A stretch of DNA of 64,000 nucleotides from Pseudoips prasinana (lineage: Eukaryota > Arthropoda > Insecta > Lepidoptera > Nolidae). Shown here piece by piece: positions 9,407 to 20,325 of this stretch. Position 1 is the stretch's first letter, and every line of letters starts with the position of its first letter. The position numbers and the translations under genes are program-made. The notes under the pieces were generated by a model. The model was given only the letters and a program-made list of their open reading frames with translations, did no database searches and was not told the origin of the DNA. The DNA lies in the NCBI GenBank assembly GCA_951640165.1, contig OX621238.1:27118001-27182000 (forward strand), written 5' to 3'.

Positions 9407-10980
9407 ATATATAGACAAGAGCTTCAACACTCATCTGGTTTGCTACCGCCCTTTCTATACTACTCTTTTAAAAACAAAATGTTAAAAAATTGAAAATATA
9501 TATATACATATAAAATTGAAAAGAAATTGAAAAAATATTAATAAGCTTTTTTGTTTAAAAATCCATACAAAAAGTGAGTGATGGGGTGAGACAAGCGAGT
9601 AGGAGATCTTCAACAATAATGACCGAATTGACATATATTTGTTCATTGTTCATGGCTAGCTGTACATCATCGATCCAAAAAAACAATATTTATCACAAAG
9701 AATTAAAGGTATTGCTGTTATTGGGGTGGTCTCCGCATAAAATGATTTATTGTATGTGTTTGAATGGGACCTTTCATGGTTTTTTATTCACAATTGGAGG
9801 TGGGTGATTTTTTATGACTGTTCAGTGGATTGCTGGATAGATTGAATTTACAATTGGACGCAGTAGGAGGCGCTGTGATCAGATTTTAGGAATTTTCTAT
9901 ATTAAAGTCAGTAAAACGTTTGCCTAGTCATCTAGTCGATTATACAACGTAAAAGATAAGCTTGAGTTATTAAGGCTAAGTCTAAGTATGTAAAGATCCT
10001 AACTTTAGTGGTTGCTTTCTTTTCTATAGTTGTCCAGTTTGTCCTGCTAGTGTTCTTATTTCATTTGCCTATCTTCCATCCTTTGGTCGCACTACTTATC
10101 TACCGCCATGTGTGTCCATTCCACATCTACGAGCATTTGTAGATGTGAAATGGTTTTATTTCAGGTGCTTTGTGTAAATGATTTTTTTTATAACTTAGTA
10201 ATTTCTTAATTTGCCTAGGAATCGTAGTTTGATATTCAAATCTCTGATCCGTAACATCAACCTACAACAGGTATGTGTCCATTATTTGTTTCTATAGTAT
10301 TAAAGATAATATATTATCAGAAGGTAACCTTAAAGGCCTAAACATTGTTTCACATCATGATTAGTCTCCTTTCGATCTCACCTGTATCACGTCTTCCTGG
10401 AAGTTATTTGTTTGCCCTTATATAAACAAGCTCTAATGCCTTTTACTCGATTTGAATGTGCTCAGTTCTGTTTGTCATTCATTTGGTTTTATAGTTATAA
10501 GCAGTAATCAAATGGTTACTTATAGTGCATGGCATTTCCAACAACACAATTGAAAAATAACAAGTATAATTAGTGATTCGTATGTTGCTTAAATCTTGTC
10601 TTTCCTGTAGACGGTCAGCTGGTTTAGCGGAAGAATGTTATGCTGTACTTCCTATATTATATTATAAAGGGTACGATAAAAACTGATTGGCAACGGATGT
10701 AATCTACCTGACTATTACTCATGACTCAGGTAGATTAGTAGGTATTACAAACAAGTGTACTAGATTTGCAACACGCTTTTTTCCAGTAAACGAATTTTTA
10801 TAAATGAGAGTATCTTATTTTTGTTAGAGTATCTTATTTATATTTTCAATGAACGGTTCGCCTATTTGCTTTATGATTTAATTTGTTTCAGGACATCAGC
10901 TCCAAACAAATTCAGCGATTTATTGAGTTTCGTTGCTCGTTACCCCTTTGAGTGTGTGCCACTGTTAACTTTATGCACAT
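9407..10980. other. AT-rich sequence with one short hairpin, no gene seen
   Basis: Contains a 15 bp inverted repeat (10116-10130 with 10139-10153, one mismatch, 8-base loop) and a 12 bp one near 10697-10736. No coding or TE similarity recognised. Confidence 0.4.
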
Positions 10981-10982
10981 AC

Positions 10983-11242
10983 TAGCGGCCCGGTACGTGC
11001 TTCGCTACGTATAAGGCATAGTAATAAAAAAAATAATTATTAAGTTCATTTATTCAAACAAAAAAATATTTTAAATTGCTAAAAGATAGAGATAAGAAAG
11101 AGACATTTTAAAATTTTTTCTACGTACAAACCTTCCCTTCCTTCCACGAATAATTCAAGACCAAAATTAGCCAAATCGGTAAAGGCGTTGTCGAGTTATA
11201 TTACAACGAAAAGTGGCATTGATTTTTATATATATAGATTAG
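10983..11242 (+). repeat. 'TAGCGGCCCGGT' repeat, copy 1
   Basis: Begins ACTAGCGGCCCGGTACGTGC and ends GTGGCATTGATTTT plus TATATATATAGATTA. Colinear with 40158-40402, sharing CTACGTACAAACCTTCCCT and AAATTAGCCAAATCGGTAAA. This resembles 3' ends of lepidopteran non-LTR elements of RTE type; inferred from general similarity only. Confidence 0.6.
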
Positions 11243-11244
11243 CA

Positions 11245-14200
11245 GTGAAAGGCGCGGCTGGAATTAGTCCTTAATAAATAGTTTCTTCTTCTTAGATTGA
11301 AAGAGCCTTTAACCTCGTTTAAGTTTGTCAAGACAATGGTCAACTATGTTTACTTTTTAATTAAGATTTTACGCTTAATTTCGCCCCCGTTTTGTTTAGT
11401 GAAATTAAGCAAATATTCATAGAGTTATTCTTTATTGTCAGTCATGAGATCCCTTAAATCAGTAATCTTTCTATAGAAAAATTATCTAGAAACATTGTCT
11501 CTAGGAACATAAATCACTACTAAGAACATTAGGAACATAAATCACTACTTTTCTAATATCCATCATCGAAAGTAATTCCTGTAGACCTCATCGAAGCATA
11601 ATTAAGTAATTTGCATGTACGTTTATGGTTGTACGGCGTTTTAGCAATAACTTTCTTTGAATCAAAACAAAATACTTATCTACTTAATTCATTTGGCAAA
11701 CAGATTTTAAGAAAGAAGTCTCGATATTTATCTAAATCCTTATGAAACTCGTTGAATACCGTAGGACATTTACTCATGTTCTCGGGAACACTTTTCTTGA
11801 GGTTTTGTTAAAATAAACAAGGACTTAGCTTCGTTATAAGTAATCTTATTTATTCTTTAGCAAAATAAGACTTCTTGTATGAATTTTGCATCTTATCTTT
11901 TACGCCACTTGCCTAGTTTTCTTAACCAGTGTTTATCCTATTCCAGTCAAAATATTATATTTTTTTTTTACTCTTTCGATCATAACTTGCGACAAACATT
12001 TAAACATTAAGGCGATTGAAAAGGTAAGCCAAAATATAACAGATTTTTCAACCCTTTGATGTCGTGCATTTTCAATTGACAATCTTATTTAGAAAATATT
12101 TAGACCAGAGTGAACAATGTAATAATTGAACAACATTAATTATTTGTTAGTAATAACTAAAAAGCAAGAAAATCCTTGATAAGATCTAAGAAAATTTCTC
12201 ATATTTAAATACCAAAGGTTAACTATCACAAACTTGCAAGCACAAACATAATTGGCAATTAACTATTGTGTCCAGACATCCTTCGATTTTCTAAGGTTTC
12301 TAAGATTGCTTTCATGGAAGGCAAGATTTACTCACAATTTCTGCCAACGGTTTATATATATTTGTAAGTGATCCGCTAGATTCTCGGTTAGATGTGTAGC
12401 AAAAAAACTTCAGTTCATTATTATACAATTCAAAAACAATAGAAAAGATCTGGGGAAGAGATCCGAAATTAGACCAATTCTGCCTGCAGATGGAATGCCG
12501 TTTAGTGTTTTTGGAAAGTTACGGTTACAATTATAGTGAGCTTCCATTCTAAAGGCAAAACAATAAGCCAGCGTACTGGTGCATCCGTTTGCGTCGTTTA
12601 CGTGAATAAATTAAAGGGGAAGTAGGGTAAGACTAAGCAGGAAATAAAGTATTGCTTTATCAGGAATCCGCTCACGTCCACGGTATGTTGAGTCCAGGGT
12701 TCATAGAGTGACTGTGGTTTCAAATAGCAATTCAAAACCACTTACACATGTTGCATTGTTACTTTAGATATTAAACATTAAATGTCTCGCATTCGATTCT
12801 TGGGGATTGTGAGTTTCAATAAACCTCTTCTATTAGTAGGCCTGATCTCTGAAAATGTATGGGGTTTTATGTCCTTCTTAATGCACTGGAGTGGTAACAG
12901 GCGTAATGCGGCGCTGTAGCTAAGACAGTAGCCTCGTCATTTCGTTTTCTAATTACGATTCCCGAATAGGACAAATATTCTGAGTATGCTTTGTGTTCGT
13001 GATGGTGACCGTCATTATTGCGGCCGTTGTCTTTATCAAAATCGATAAGAGTTGTATCTCTAGTTAAGTATAATCGTTTCATTGGATTTTGTAAATAAGG
13101 GAATAGAGAGTAGGTACTCTCTATAATTAATTCATACCATTTGCATTATATAGGAGTCTAACTTGTCTTCGCTGAGTCTATCCGTAATGGCTTAAATTCG
13201 GCAAACAGGTAAATAAATTAAATTTATTAATATAGAACGCGTATGAACTTATATTTTTCAAAGACAAAATAGGTTGCAGTTAGGTCTAACACTATATATA
13301 CATACGTCAGCTGATATATGTACATTTTAATAAAAAAACTTAATAGACAGATGTTCCTTCCTTCAGACATACAAAGGAGAAGGAAATGACTCCATACATT
13401 CCTGGGCCCAGGTGTTAACTGAATCAAACTAGCCTTATTTGTGAGAGGATATAATAACAAGACCTCTCTGAAATTTTGGTAAAATTTGGCTATCCAGGAA
13501 TCAAGTTATATGAAGTATAGTAAAAGTGAGGTAAATTATAACATTGTAGAGTTTTACAAAATATTTTTGAATGGCTTCGGTTGTGTTATGGTTTTATGCA
13601 TGGAGAGTGTGACATGTCGAAGAACTGGCACGTTTGGATCCCCCACACCCCGTACAGTCACTACAGTCGAAGAAAACCACCAAAAAAACATGGAAAATAC
13701 GTGTCCACTTAAAACGAAAGACAACGAACGAGCGACAGTCCAAGAGTATGTAAAGGCTGTCAGGGAGAGAAGTGCTGCCCGAAGAAAAATTTAAGAAATA
13801 CGATCCGCTATGAATCGATTCCACGGATAACACTTGTCACTCGATTTTCAAACATATTCTGAGATTTTACCGATTTATTCTTAATCGATTGCGAGCAATT
13901 CATCATCATTTTATCGATTATTTCGTTTCATAACTTAATTTAAGTTTTCTCGCTTCCTAGATAGAAACATGATACCATATTTTGTGATTTCCTTAAGAAA
14001 AATATAACGGTTTTTTTAATTCACATTTCAACTAGTTAACTGCTCACTGGGCCCAGAAGTTTCCTTCTCCTTTAAATGAATAAACCCTACTAATATTATA
14101 AATGCGAAACACATTCTTTGCCGGCCAGTATTGTTCACTATCTAACCTACAACACTGAATACTTGTTAAGAAAACGACTCAGCCACCATAGCCATGAAAC

Positions 14201-14515
14201 TTAAGACTTGTCATTTTCTCTTTTTTTGTTATTATACTTAGATTTGTATAACTTTAAGTTAAAAATAAATACTTAACATTTGTCAAATACAATTTTACAC
14301 ATGAAATTGTATTTGAATTTAATTTAATTCTAATGCCCTTTTATTAGATTATTAACTATACGAATCAATTAACAGCTAGTATAATCATTCTGCCATCCAG
14401 TCACTTGAATGTCGTTTCAGAAAAGAATATATCAAGGTAAAAGTTACTTTATTGCGTCTAAATAGAGTAGATTTAAGCGTGGCAAATTTAATTAAATTAC
14501 GGCATTTTAAAAACG
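11245..14515. other. AT-rich sequence, no assigned gene
   Basis: No recognised TE. An open frame at 13486-13794 (+, 102 codons from a TTG) ends in a basic, glutamate-rich stretch (VQEYVKAVRERSAARRKI). It matches no family I know and is too short to call. Confidence 0.35.
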
Positions 14516-14697
14516 ACGGCGTCGTTAGCCTAGTATCGTCCACTGCTGGACATTGCCTACCATAAAGTTTTCTGCAAAGTTGCCATTTGGAGGGGTTGTC
14601 CGTAGTTACCGCACTTGGCATGCGGTTGGCGAACGCAGTAAGGTGGTAGCTAATACACAGATAGCGCTGCTGTCTGACTAACAGGTAGTATATGAAG
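14516..14697 (-). repeat. SINE-B copy 1
   Basis: Antisense of a repeat containing CGCATGCCAAGTGCGGTAAC, AAATGGCAAC and GTCCAGCAGTGGACGAT. Related copies are at 19001 (-), 28138 (+) and 32823 (+). Confidence 0.6.
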
Positions 14698-14794
14698 TAA
14701 TAATTTATCAAAGCAATCATTTTAAGTCATGGCAGTATGCAATATATAACAATTAAGGGGCACATTGGATCCGTTGGTAGCATTAAAGCGCGAC

Positions 14795-15104
14795 CGTCGT
14801 TATAAACACAGGGTCCGTCATAACAATAATACTGCATTCGTACCTTAATATAGACAGAACCATTCAGACAATATGTAGTAAAATATAAATTTCGATAATT
14901 AAACCTAAACATAATCTCCTTGACAATAACTTCATGCAACTAGCTAAATATCACTACTATTATAAAATAAATATTATAAATGTTTTAACAATCCGTGTAC
15001 CTAAATATCTATAATATGTAACTACAAACATGTTCTGGCTATTTACAAGCACTTTTTTAAAGTCTACGTGAATAAAAACCTTTTTTTATTTTATTTAAGT
15101 TTTT
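14795..15104 (+). repeat. dispersed repeat 'family C', copy 2
   Basis: Colinear with 2287-2608, with more small indels. Ends GTCTACGTGAATAAAAACC and a T-rich stretch. Confidence 0.7.
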
Positions 15105-15620
15105 TTATTGTACTTGCATGGCAGTGGAGACTTGAGTTTCTCTATTGCATTTGACTATCACGAATTGATTAAACGCATTAATTAAGTTACACACAGAGCC
15201 ATACTTATCAGGCCGGGGAACGTTATTACTATAAAATTATGAATATTAAATATTAGGTATAACATAGTTATCGCCATAGAATCAAATAAAATACCCGTTT
15301 ATTAGATTATTAACTCTACATAATAAATTATGAGGCAGTGTATGTAATGATAATATTTATCAAAGCAATATTTTCAATTTATCGCAATAAAGTATAAATA
15401 AATTCCCAATTTTAATGAGAGTTCATTGGATAATATGCGGGTTATCAGGAAACGTGCAAAATGATTAGTGACTAATGATATTAACACGTTTAAACAATAA
15501 ATACAGATAATAATTTCGTTGGGGTAGATAAATTGATGGTAATGTAAATACCTAAGTAAGACACGTTCAAAACTTCCCTCAAATTTTTATTGTGAGAGAT
15601 ATTACTACTTACTTATCGTA
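15105..15620. other. AT-rich sequence, no gene seen
   Basis: No supported feature. Confidence 0.4.
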
Positions 15621-15621
15621 T

Positions 15622-15770
15622 GGGCAGTGGTTACCCTAGTGTCAGAGTTGTTCAAGCCGCCCAGTAGGTCTCGGACATGGCGCAACGACTGTTGTCTACG
15701 ACAATCAACGACAGCCTATCGTGCCCTCCGAAACACGAAGACGCTCAGAAACTAAACCGGGGAAAGAAAT
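15622..15770 (-). repeat. 5S-rRNA-like SINE family, 3' part
   Basis: Antisense copy of the repeat at 52978-53185. Shared blocks are GGGCAGTGGTTACCCTAGTG, GCCGCCCAG, ACGACAGCCT, GTGCCCTCC and GACGCTCAGAAA. The 5S-like head seen at 53 kb is not evident here. Confidence 0.5.
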
Positions 15771-15895
15771 TAAACATGTGGGAGGGTCTGCAATAATTGT
15801 TTGCGGACTCTTTTCAAGGCAACGCACTCGCGACTCCTTGGTGTTGCGAGTGTCCATGCGTGGTGGTGATCACTTACCATCTGTTGACACATTTT
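15771..15895 (-). repeat. fragment of a 'GATGGTAAGTGATCACC' lepidopteran repeat
   Basis: On the minus strand it reads CAGATGGTAAGTGATCACCA, a cap of CATGGACACTCGCAACACC, and GTGCGTTGCC. This word order recurs widely in lepidopteran DNA. Related short pieces occur at 19441, 20715, 28480 and 55600. Confidence 0.45.
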
Positions 15896-16725
15896 TTTTT
15901 TAATTACGTTTTACGGCTCTGGCTTCTTTGGCCTTATGAGCCTTCAGTAAATATATTTTTATATCATTGATTTCCGTCATTGTCAAGTAAACTCCGTCGC
16001 AGTCAAGTCATACATAGTCCTTGTCCAACCCCAGTAAAAGCAGAGGAGACTTAACTAGAGGCTTTTATGGAGTTTTGGTTACAACACGGAAAATCACAAT
16101 TCACGGCAATATCGCATTTTCCTCCACTTGTGTACGTTGTCGAAGATGTTATGTCTAAGAATCCACCATATTTACACATAAAAACTCGAATTTACACCTG
16201 TTTTTGAAAATAAAACATAGCCTGGATGCGTCTTTTTCCGCGTTGGCGCCAAAACCAGCTCTGTTGACACACGTGCCCGTTTGTTGCCCTCTTATAAAAA
16301 AAAAACATTACATATAATCTTTTAGGTGTGATTTCATTTGTTTTTGAAAGATGACCTACTTTTAACGACAAACCTATAAATCTAAGAAGTATTTACCTAA
16401 CCTTTACGTTATAATTAAGTCGGCATGTATTCAATAGATAGCCTAAAGTTATATAACTATTTACTATGCGTTAATAATACAGATTTACGTCATTAATATT
16501 TAACCCAGCGGCGTGACGTGTAGGAGGTGAAAAATGATTACATCAACTATGAGCTGGGTATGACAGATGCCGGCATTAAATTGCAGATTTTGAAAACTGG
16601 AATAACTTTACAATATTAATATTTTTCCTTTTTATTCTTATATAGAAGAAAGTCGAAAATCTAAAGTTTTCGGCCAGTGTGTGTTGCCAGTGATGAACTT
16701 ACGGAACTAAGACGTGGTTATTTAC
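15896..16725. other. AT-rich sequence, no gene seen
   Basis: No supported feature. Confidence 0.4.
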
Positions 16726-16734
16726 TATGGGCCT

Positions 16735-17125
16735 CATAAGAAGGCTCAAAGTCACTCCTATAGACATGGAGAGGGCTATGCTTGGAGTATCCCTGCGTGA
16801 TCGAAACAGGAATGTCGAAATCCGCAAGCGAACTAAAGTACCCGACATAGCCCGAAGAATTGCCAAACTGAAGTGGTAGTGTGTGGGGGGACATAGCTCG
16901 TAGAATTCATGGACGCTGGGTCAGAAAGGTTCTCAAGTGGCGACCACCAACCGGAAGACGCAGCGTGGGCGGACCACGTACAAGGTGGACCGACGATCTT
17001 ACAAGTGTCGCGGGATGCCGTTGGATGCTCGCAGCTCAAGACCGGTAGTTGTGGTGATCTTTAGGGTTAGGCCTTTGTCAAGCATTGGACATCTTACGGC
17101 TGATAAGATGACATCATTGATTGAT
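16735..17125 (+). pseudogene. non-LTR retrotransposon ORF2 C terminus (remnant)
   Basis: Reads KVTPIDMERAMLGVSLRDR, then KRTKVPDIARRIAKLKW, a stop, and in shifted frames KVLKWRPPTGRR, GRTTY and DDL. It finishes with a GEAF/Q-like block and a GATAAGATGA tail. The order MERAMLG(V/I)SLRD, then a basic R-T-K-V-x-D block, I-A-x-L-K-W and W-R-P is the C-terminal zone of endonuclease-RT elements (RTE-like) common in Lepidoptera. The final ~110 bases align with 32179-32301, where the last 29 codons are intact. This copy is frameshifted and dead. Confidence 0.65.
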
Positions 17126-17174
17126 TTCAATGATATCATTATTTTACCATCATATTCACGTAGACTTTAAAAAA

Positions 17175-17345
17175 AATAGAATAGAACTTTATTCACCAAC
17201 AATTAACAAGTCTATACAGAGTTGTTATAATAAAGTATACCAATTTTCATTGCCAATATAAATATGAAAATGCGAAACTCCCTGCACTAGGCTGAGCCTG
17301 TCCTGCGGGGAGCTTAGACAAAGTTGTAATGGTGTGAATGTATTT
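17175..17345 (-). repeat. retroposon 3' end-like segment
   Basis: On the minus strand it ends GGTGAATAAAGTTCTATTCT followed by T/A-rich sequence, so an AATAAA signal sits near a 3' boundary. A GC-richer block (CAGGACAGGCTCAGCCTAG) lies upstream. It could be a LINE 3' UTR or a processed fragment. Confidence 0.35.
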
Positions 17346-19000
17346 CGATTACAAAATACATCTAGTTACATAAAAGTATTGAACAAAACAGTTGATGTTA
17401 CATTATAAAGAATATACATACTAATTGAAAATATAACTATTCCTGTGCTAAAATATATAATATTTTATACTAGTCTATGAAATTTTGTAAATATTTAACT
17501 AACTTATCTTCTAACTAACTTATATATTTAACTTATAAAGGCATCTTGCAATATTATATGTTTTGTTATAGTGCAGGTGTGACATACGCGATTATACATT
17601 CACTCACACATCACCCCCGCCTGGGTACCCCACCAGCTAGTTATATATTCATGTGAGTTGAAATGGCTCCTGTTTTTATATTATAAGTACAAAAACTGGA
17701 ATCGGATTTGCAAAAATTAATGCAGATGCATCAGTTGAAGCTCCGAAACTGACGTCATTAGGTATTTAACGTCTGTTTGTGTATCACATTTATATATACC
17801 ACTTCTCTACTATGATATATGATAGCAAAGTTGACGGTTTGCTTAACGTGTTTGTGACGGTGGCCCGGGTTGTACCTGCTGTTCAAGTCCTGCCACAACT
17901 TTTGTGAAAATCGAAACCGACTGAGGAGTCGGTTCTATTAGACTGAAATAATTATACGAGACTCTTAGTCAGAAGTCTAGGTAATCTTCCACTTGATCGA
18001 ACTGACTTAAATGTTAGTTTTGTGTTCAAATTATTATTTCCATAATAGGTTAGATTGGGAGCCCACCCCAATATAAATAGAAAAAGGCAAAGGAACGACC
18101 CCGAGTAGATGTTAAAAATTCAATAAGTATATTGGCTACCTTTACGAATGCCCTAAAAAGGTATCAGTTTCAAAATTTGCAGTTTTAAAATCGTATTATT
18201 ATTATGCTCATTCTTAGCTAAGTTATGGTGTTGTGTTGTAGGGTAACTTATCATAAAAAAAAGGAAAATGTCAGGATTCTTACAAACATATATCATAGGA
18301 AAGTTGCAAACCTTGCTTCACTATGTTTAACTGTAGCAAACCTAATTACACTTTAAAATTTAAATCAATGCACACTATAAATTATTCATATCTGTGATGG
18401 TCAAGAATTAATTATATTCGTTTTCTTTTTCCTTCTTAAGTACCTTTTATTTAACATCGCAAGAGAATATCTCGGTTAAAGTATTCTAAAACTTAAAACG
18501 CTAATTCAACGAACGAAGCTCACGTGTCGACTAAAGTGCTTCCAGTAAATTCTTACGAATACATTATAATATTTTGTGAGTTCGTACAGTTGACTGCACG
18601 TTAGTGGTTTTATATGCACTACAAAAATCGTCCTTACAACCTACGTAATAGAAGTCATTTATAAGTCAAAGTGTTTCGACCGATGCGGCGACGACTGTAC
18701 CTTACTCACTAAAATTTATACCACTCGTGCAGAGTTAAACACATCAGCTTAATTAATTCCTTTTTGAATTCACAGTTCATTTTACGAAGTTAAATTCTCA
18801 TTTAATTTTTTTCCCTTAATTTATTCGGCGCCATTGCGCTTTTTATTTTACATAGAATACGTGTTCATGCGTGGATTTTGTTTTTGGTTTTACCACGTTA
18901 CTGTAAGAGCAAAGAAACGTGGACTAACATAGAAATCAAATGTCCAACATAATTTATATTGATTTTAATAACTACGTAGTGTAACAAGCAATTTTTATTC
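17346..19000. other. AT-rich sequence, no gene seen
   Basis: No supported feature. A GC-richer patch near 17615-17640 has no match I recognise. Confidence 0.4.
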
Positions 19001-19180
19001 ATCAACTTGATATCGTCTACTGCTGGGAGGCCTATGTCCAGCAGTAGACGATAACGTTCTGATGCACGTTTTTGTAACGTTGCCATTTGAAGGGATTTGC
19101 TGTAGTCACCGCGCTTGGCATGCGATGACCGTAATTAGATGGTACATAGGTGGCGCTGCTACGTGGTGTATCCCGTAGTT
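19001..19180 (-). repeat. SINE-B copy 2 with tail hairpin
   Basis: Antisense SINE-B (CCAAGCGCGGTGACTAC, AAATGGCAACG). Near its 3' end it holds a 15 bp perfect inverted repeat, ATCGTCTACTGCTGG and CCAGCAGTAGACGAT, separated by 11 bases. The second arm is the normal LINE-like tail and the first is an inverted copy of it. Confidence 0.6.
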
Positions 19181-19440
19181 GCCTTTTATGATACCCACGA
19201 GATGGTATGGGACGGGTTAAAAGAGATTATAATTGAAACTATAAATTAAACTATTTATGTAATCAAATGGCAATGTATGAGAAAACATTCTACCTCTTCC
19301 TAAATACTCTCTTATTAGGAACTATAAAATGCATAGCGTACATTGACACTCGGGTAGAAGCGGGTAGTTTTTGGTTATCAAACTGGTTTAGAAAAAACAT
19401 TTTTTTTTAATGCTGAATGGGTTTGCGCTTGTTCACGATC

Positions 19441-19797
19441 TCACCTGATGGTAAGTGAAGATATGGTCGAAGATGGACCGCGCGTACCCATAAGATGCCT
19501 GTTCACTCTAGCCTTGAATAAACCCATGTTGTATGAGTCTGGAAACACGTCGTTCGGGAGAGTGTTCCACTGCTTAGCCGTGCGTATGATAAAGGAGGAA
19601 GCAAAGCGCTTCGTACGGCAGAATGGGATGTCAACAAGAAAGCGGTGAAAACCCTCCCGACGCCTAGTAGTCCGATGAAAAAAGGGGGAAGGAGGGATAA
19701 GTTCATGGAGGTCTTGAGCGCATTCTCCATGAAATAGCCTATAGAAAACCGATAAGCTTGCAACCTGACGCCTTTTTATATTTAGTTGAGTAAGTCT
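19441..19797 (-). pseudogene. non-LTR retrotransposon RT C-terminal domain, uninterrupted 118-residue frame
   Basis: Open from 19797 to a TGA at 19441-19443, with no start codon. It reads [65 protein letters not shown] and [10 protein letters not shown]. This matches the post-thumb C terminus of a lepidopteran LINE (Jockey/CR1 type), where (A/V)[12 protein letters not shown]-x-WN-LP and FK-x-RVNR are conserved. It is 5'-truncated and ends where the GATGGTAAG repeat motif begins. No stop or frameshift occurs within 118 residues, so insertion was probably fairly recent. The longer ATG-started ORF on the same strand (19503-19763) is in the wrong frame. Confidence 0.8.
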
Positions 19798-19967
19798 TTA
19801 ACTTTCACTGGCATTCTAAATAAAAGAAAAAGTTTTTTATGAGTTTTAGTCATTCAAATATATTCAATGAACAACATTTGAAGCGATATTAGTTGAGTAA
19901 ATTCATATTTTACAATTATTTATGAATCTAATAAAAAATCTATCATAAGATGTAAATGTTTCCTTTA

Positions 19968-20325
19968 GGCTAATTTCAGAGTCGCGCCAGCGAGTGTCGC
20001 CGTCCAAACGCGCGCGCTTACAATTACACTAGATAGTAGTTGCGTTTCATAGTGACGCACTTCAAACGCGCCGCGTGTGAGACGCGCTCCGTCGGCCAGC
20101 GTACTGTTTAGATTGCTATCATATTTTTTAATAATGCAAGGCCTAAATAATGTCAAAATTGGACACCTGAAACCTTGTCAAAATTGAAAAAATAAATAGC
20201 TAAACTACATTGCAAAGAATCGTGCGATACTAAAACTCGTTTCACAGTGGTCCGCGCGTCAAACGCACGCTGTTGAGACGCGCTGGCCTCCGGCGCGTGC
20301 CGCGCGCGTCACTCTGAAATCAGCC
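19968..20325. mobile_element. Harbinger-type MITE, 358 bp, TTA target duplication
   Basis: Starts GGCTAATTTCAGAGTCGCGC and ends with the inverted match to GGCTGATTTCAGAGTGACGC. TTA flanks it on both sides (19965-19967 and 20326-20328). A 3 bp T(T/A)A duplication with GGC(T)-starting termini fits PIF/Harbinger MITEs. The terminal regions are strikingly GC-rich (many CGCG) compared with surroundings. No transposase inside. A minus-strand ORF (19965-20156) is spurious. Confidence 0.75.

Noticed and set aside
13486..13794. 102-codon plus ORF ending in a basic stretch
   Set aside because: Starts at TTG, lacks any recognised motif and has an opposing ORF of similar length; listed only as part of the unannotated interval.
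16937..17170. 77-codon plus ORF
   Set aside because: Frame-shifted reading of the LINE C-terminal remnant; the true frame is different.
19965..20156. Minus-strand ORF rich in Arg/Ala
   Set aside because: Lies in the GC-rich Harbinger MITE; no coding evidence.
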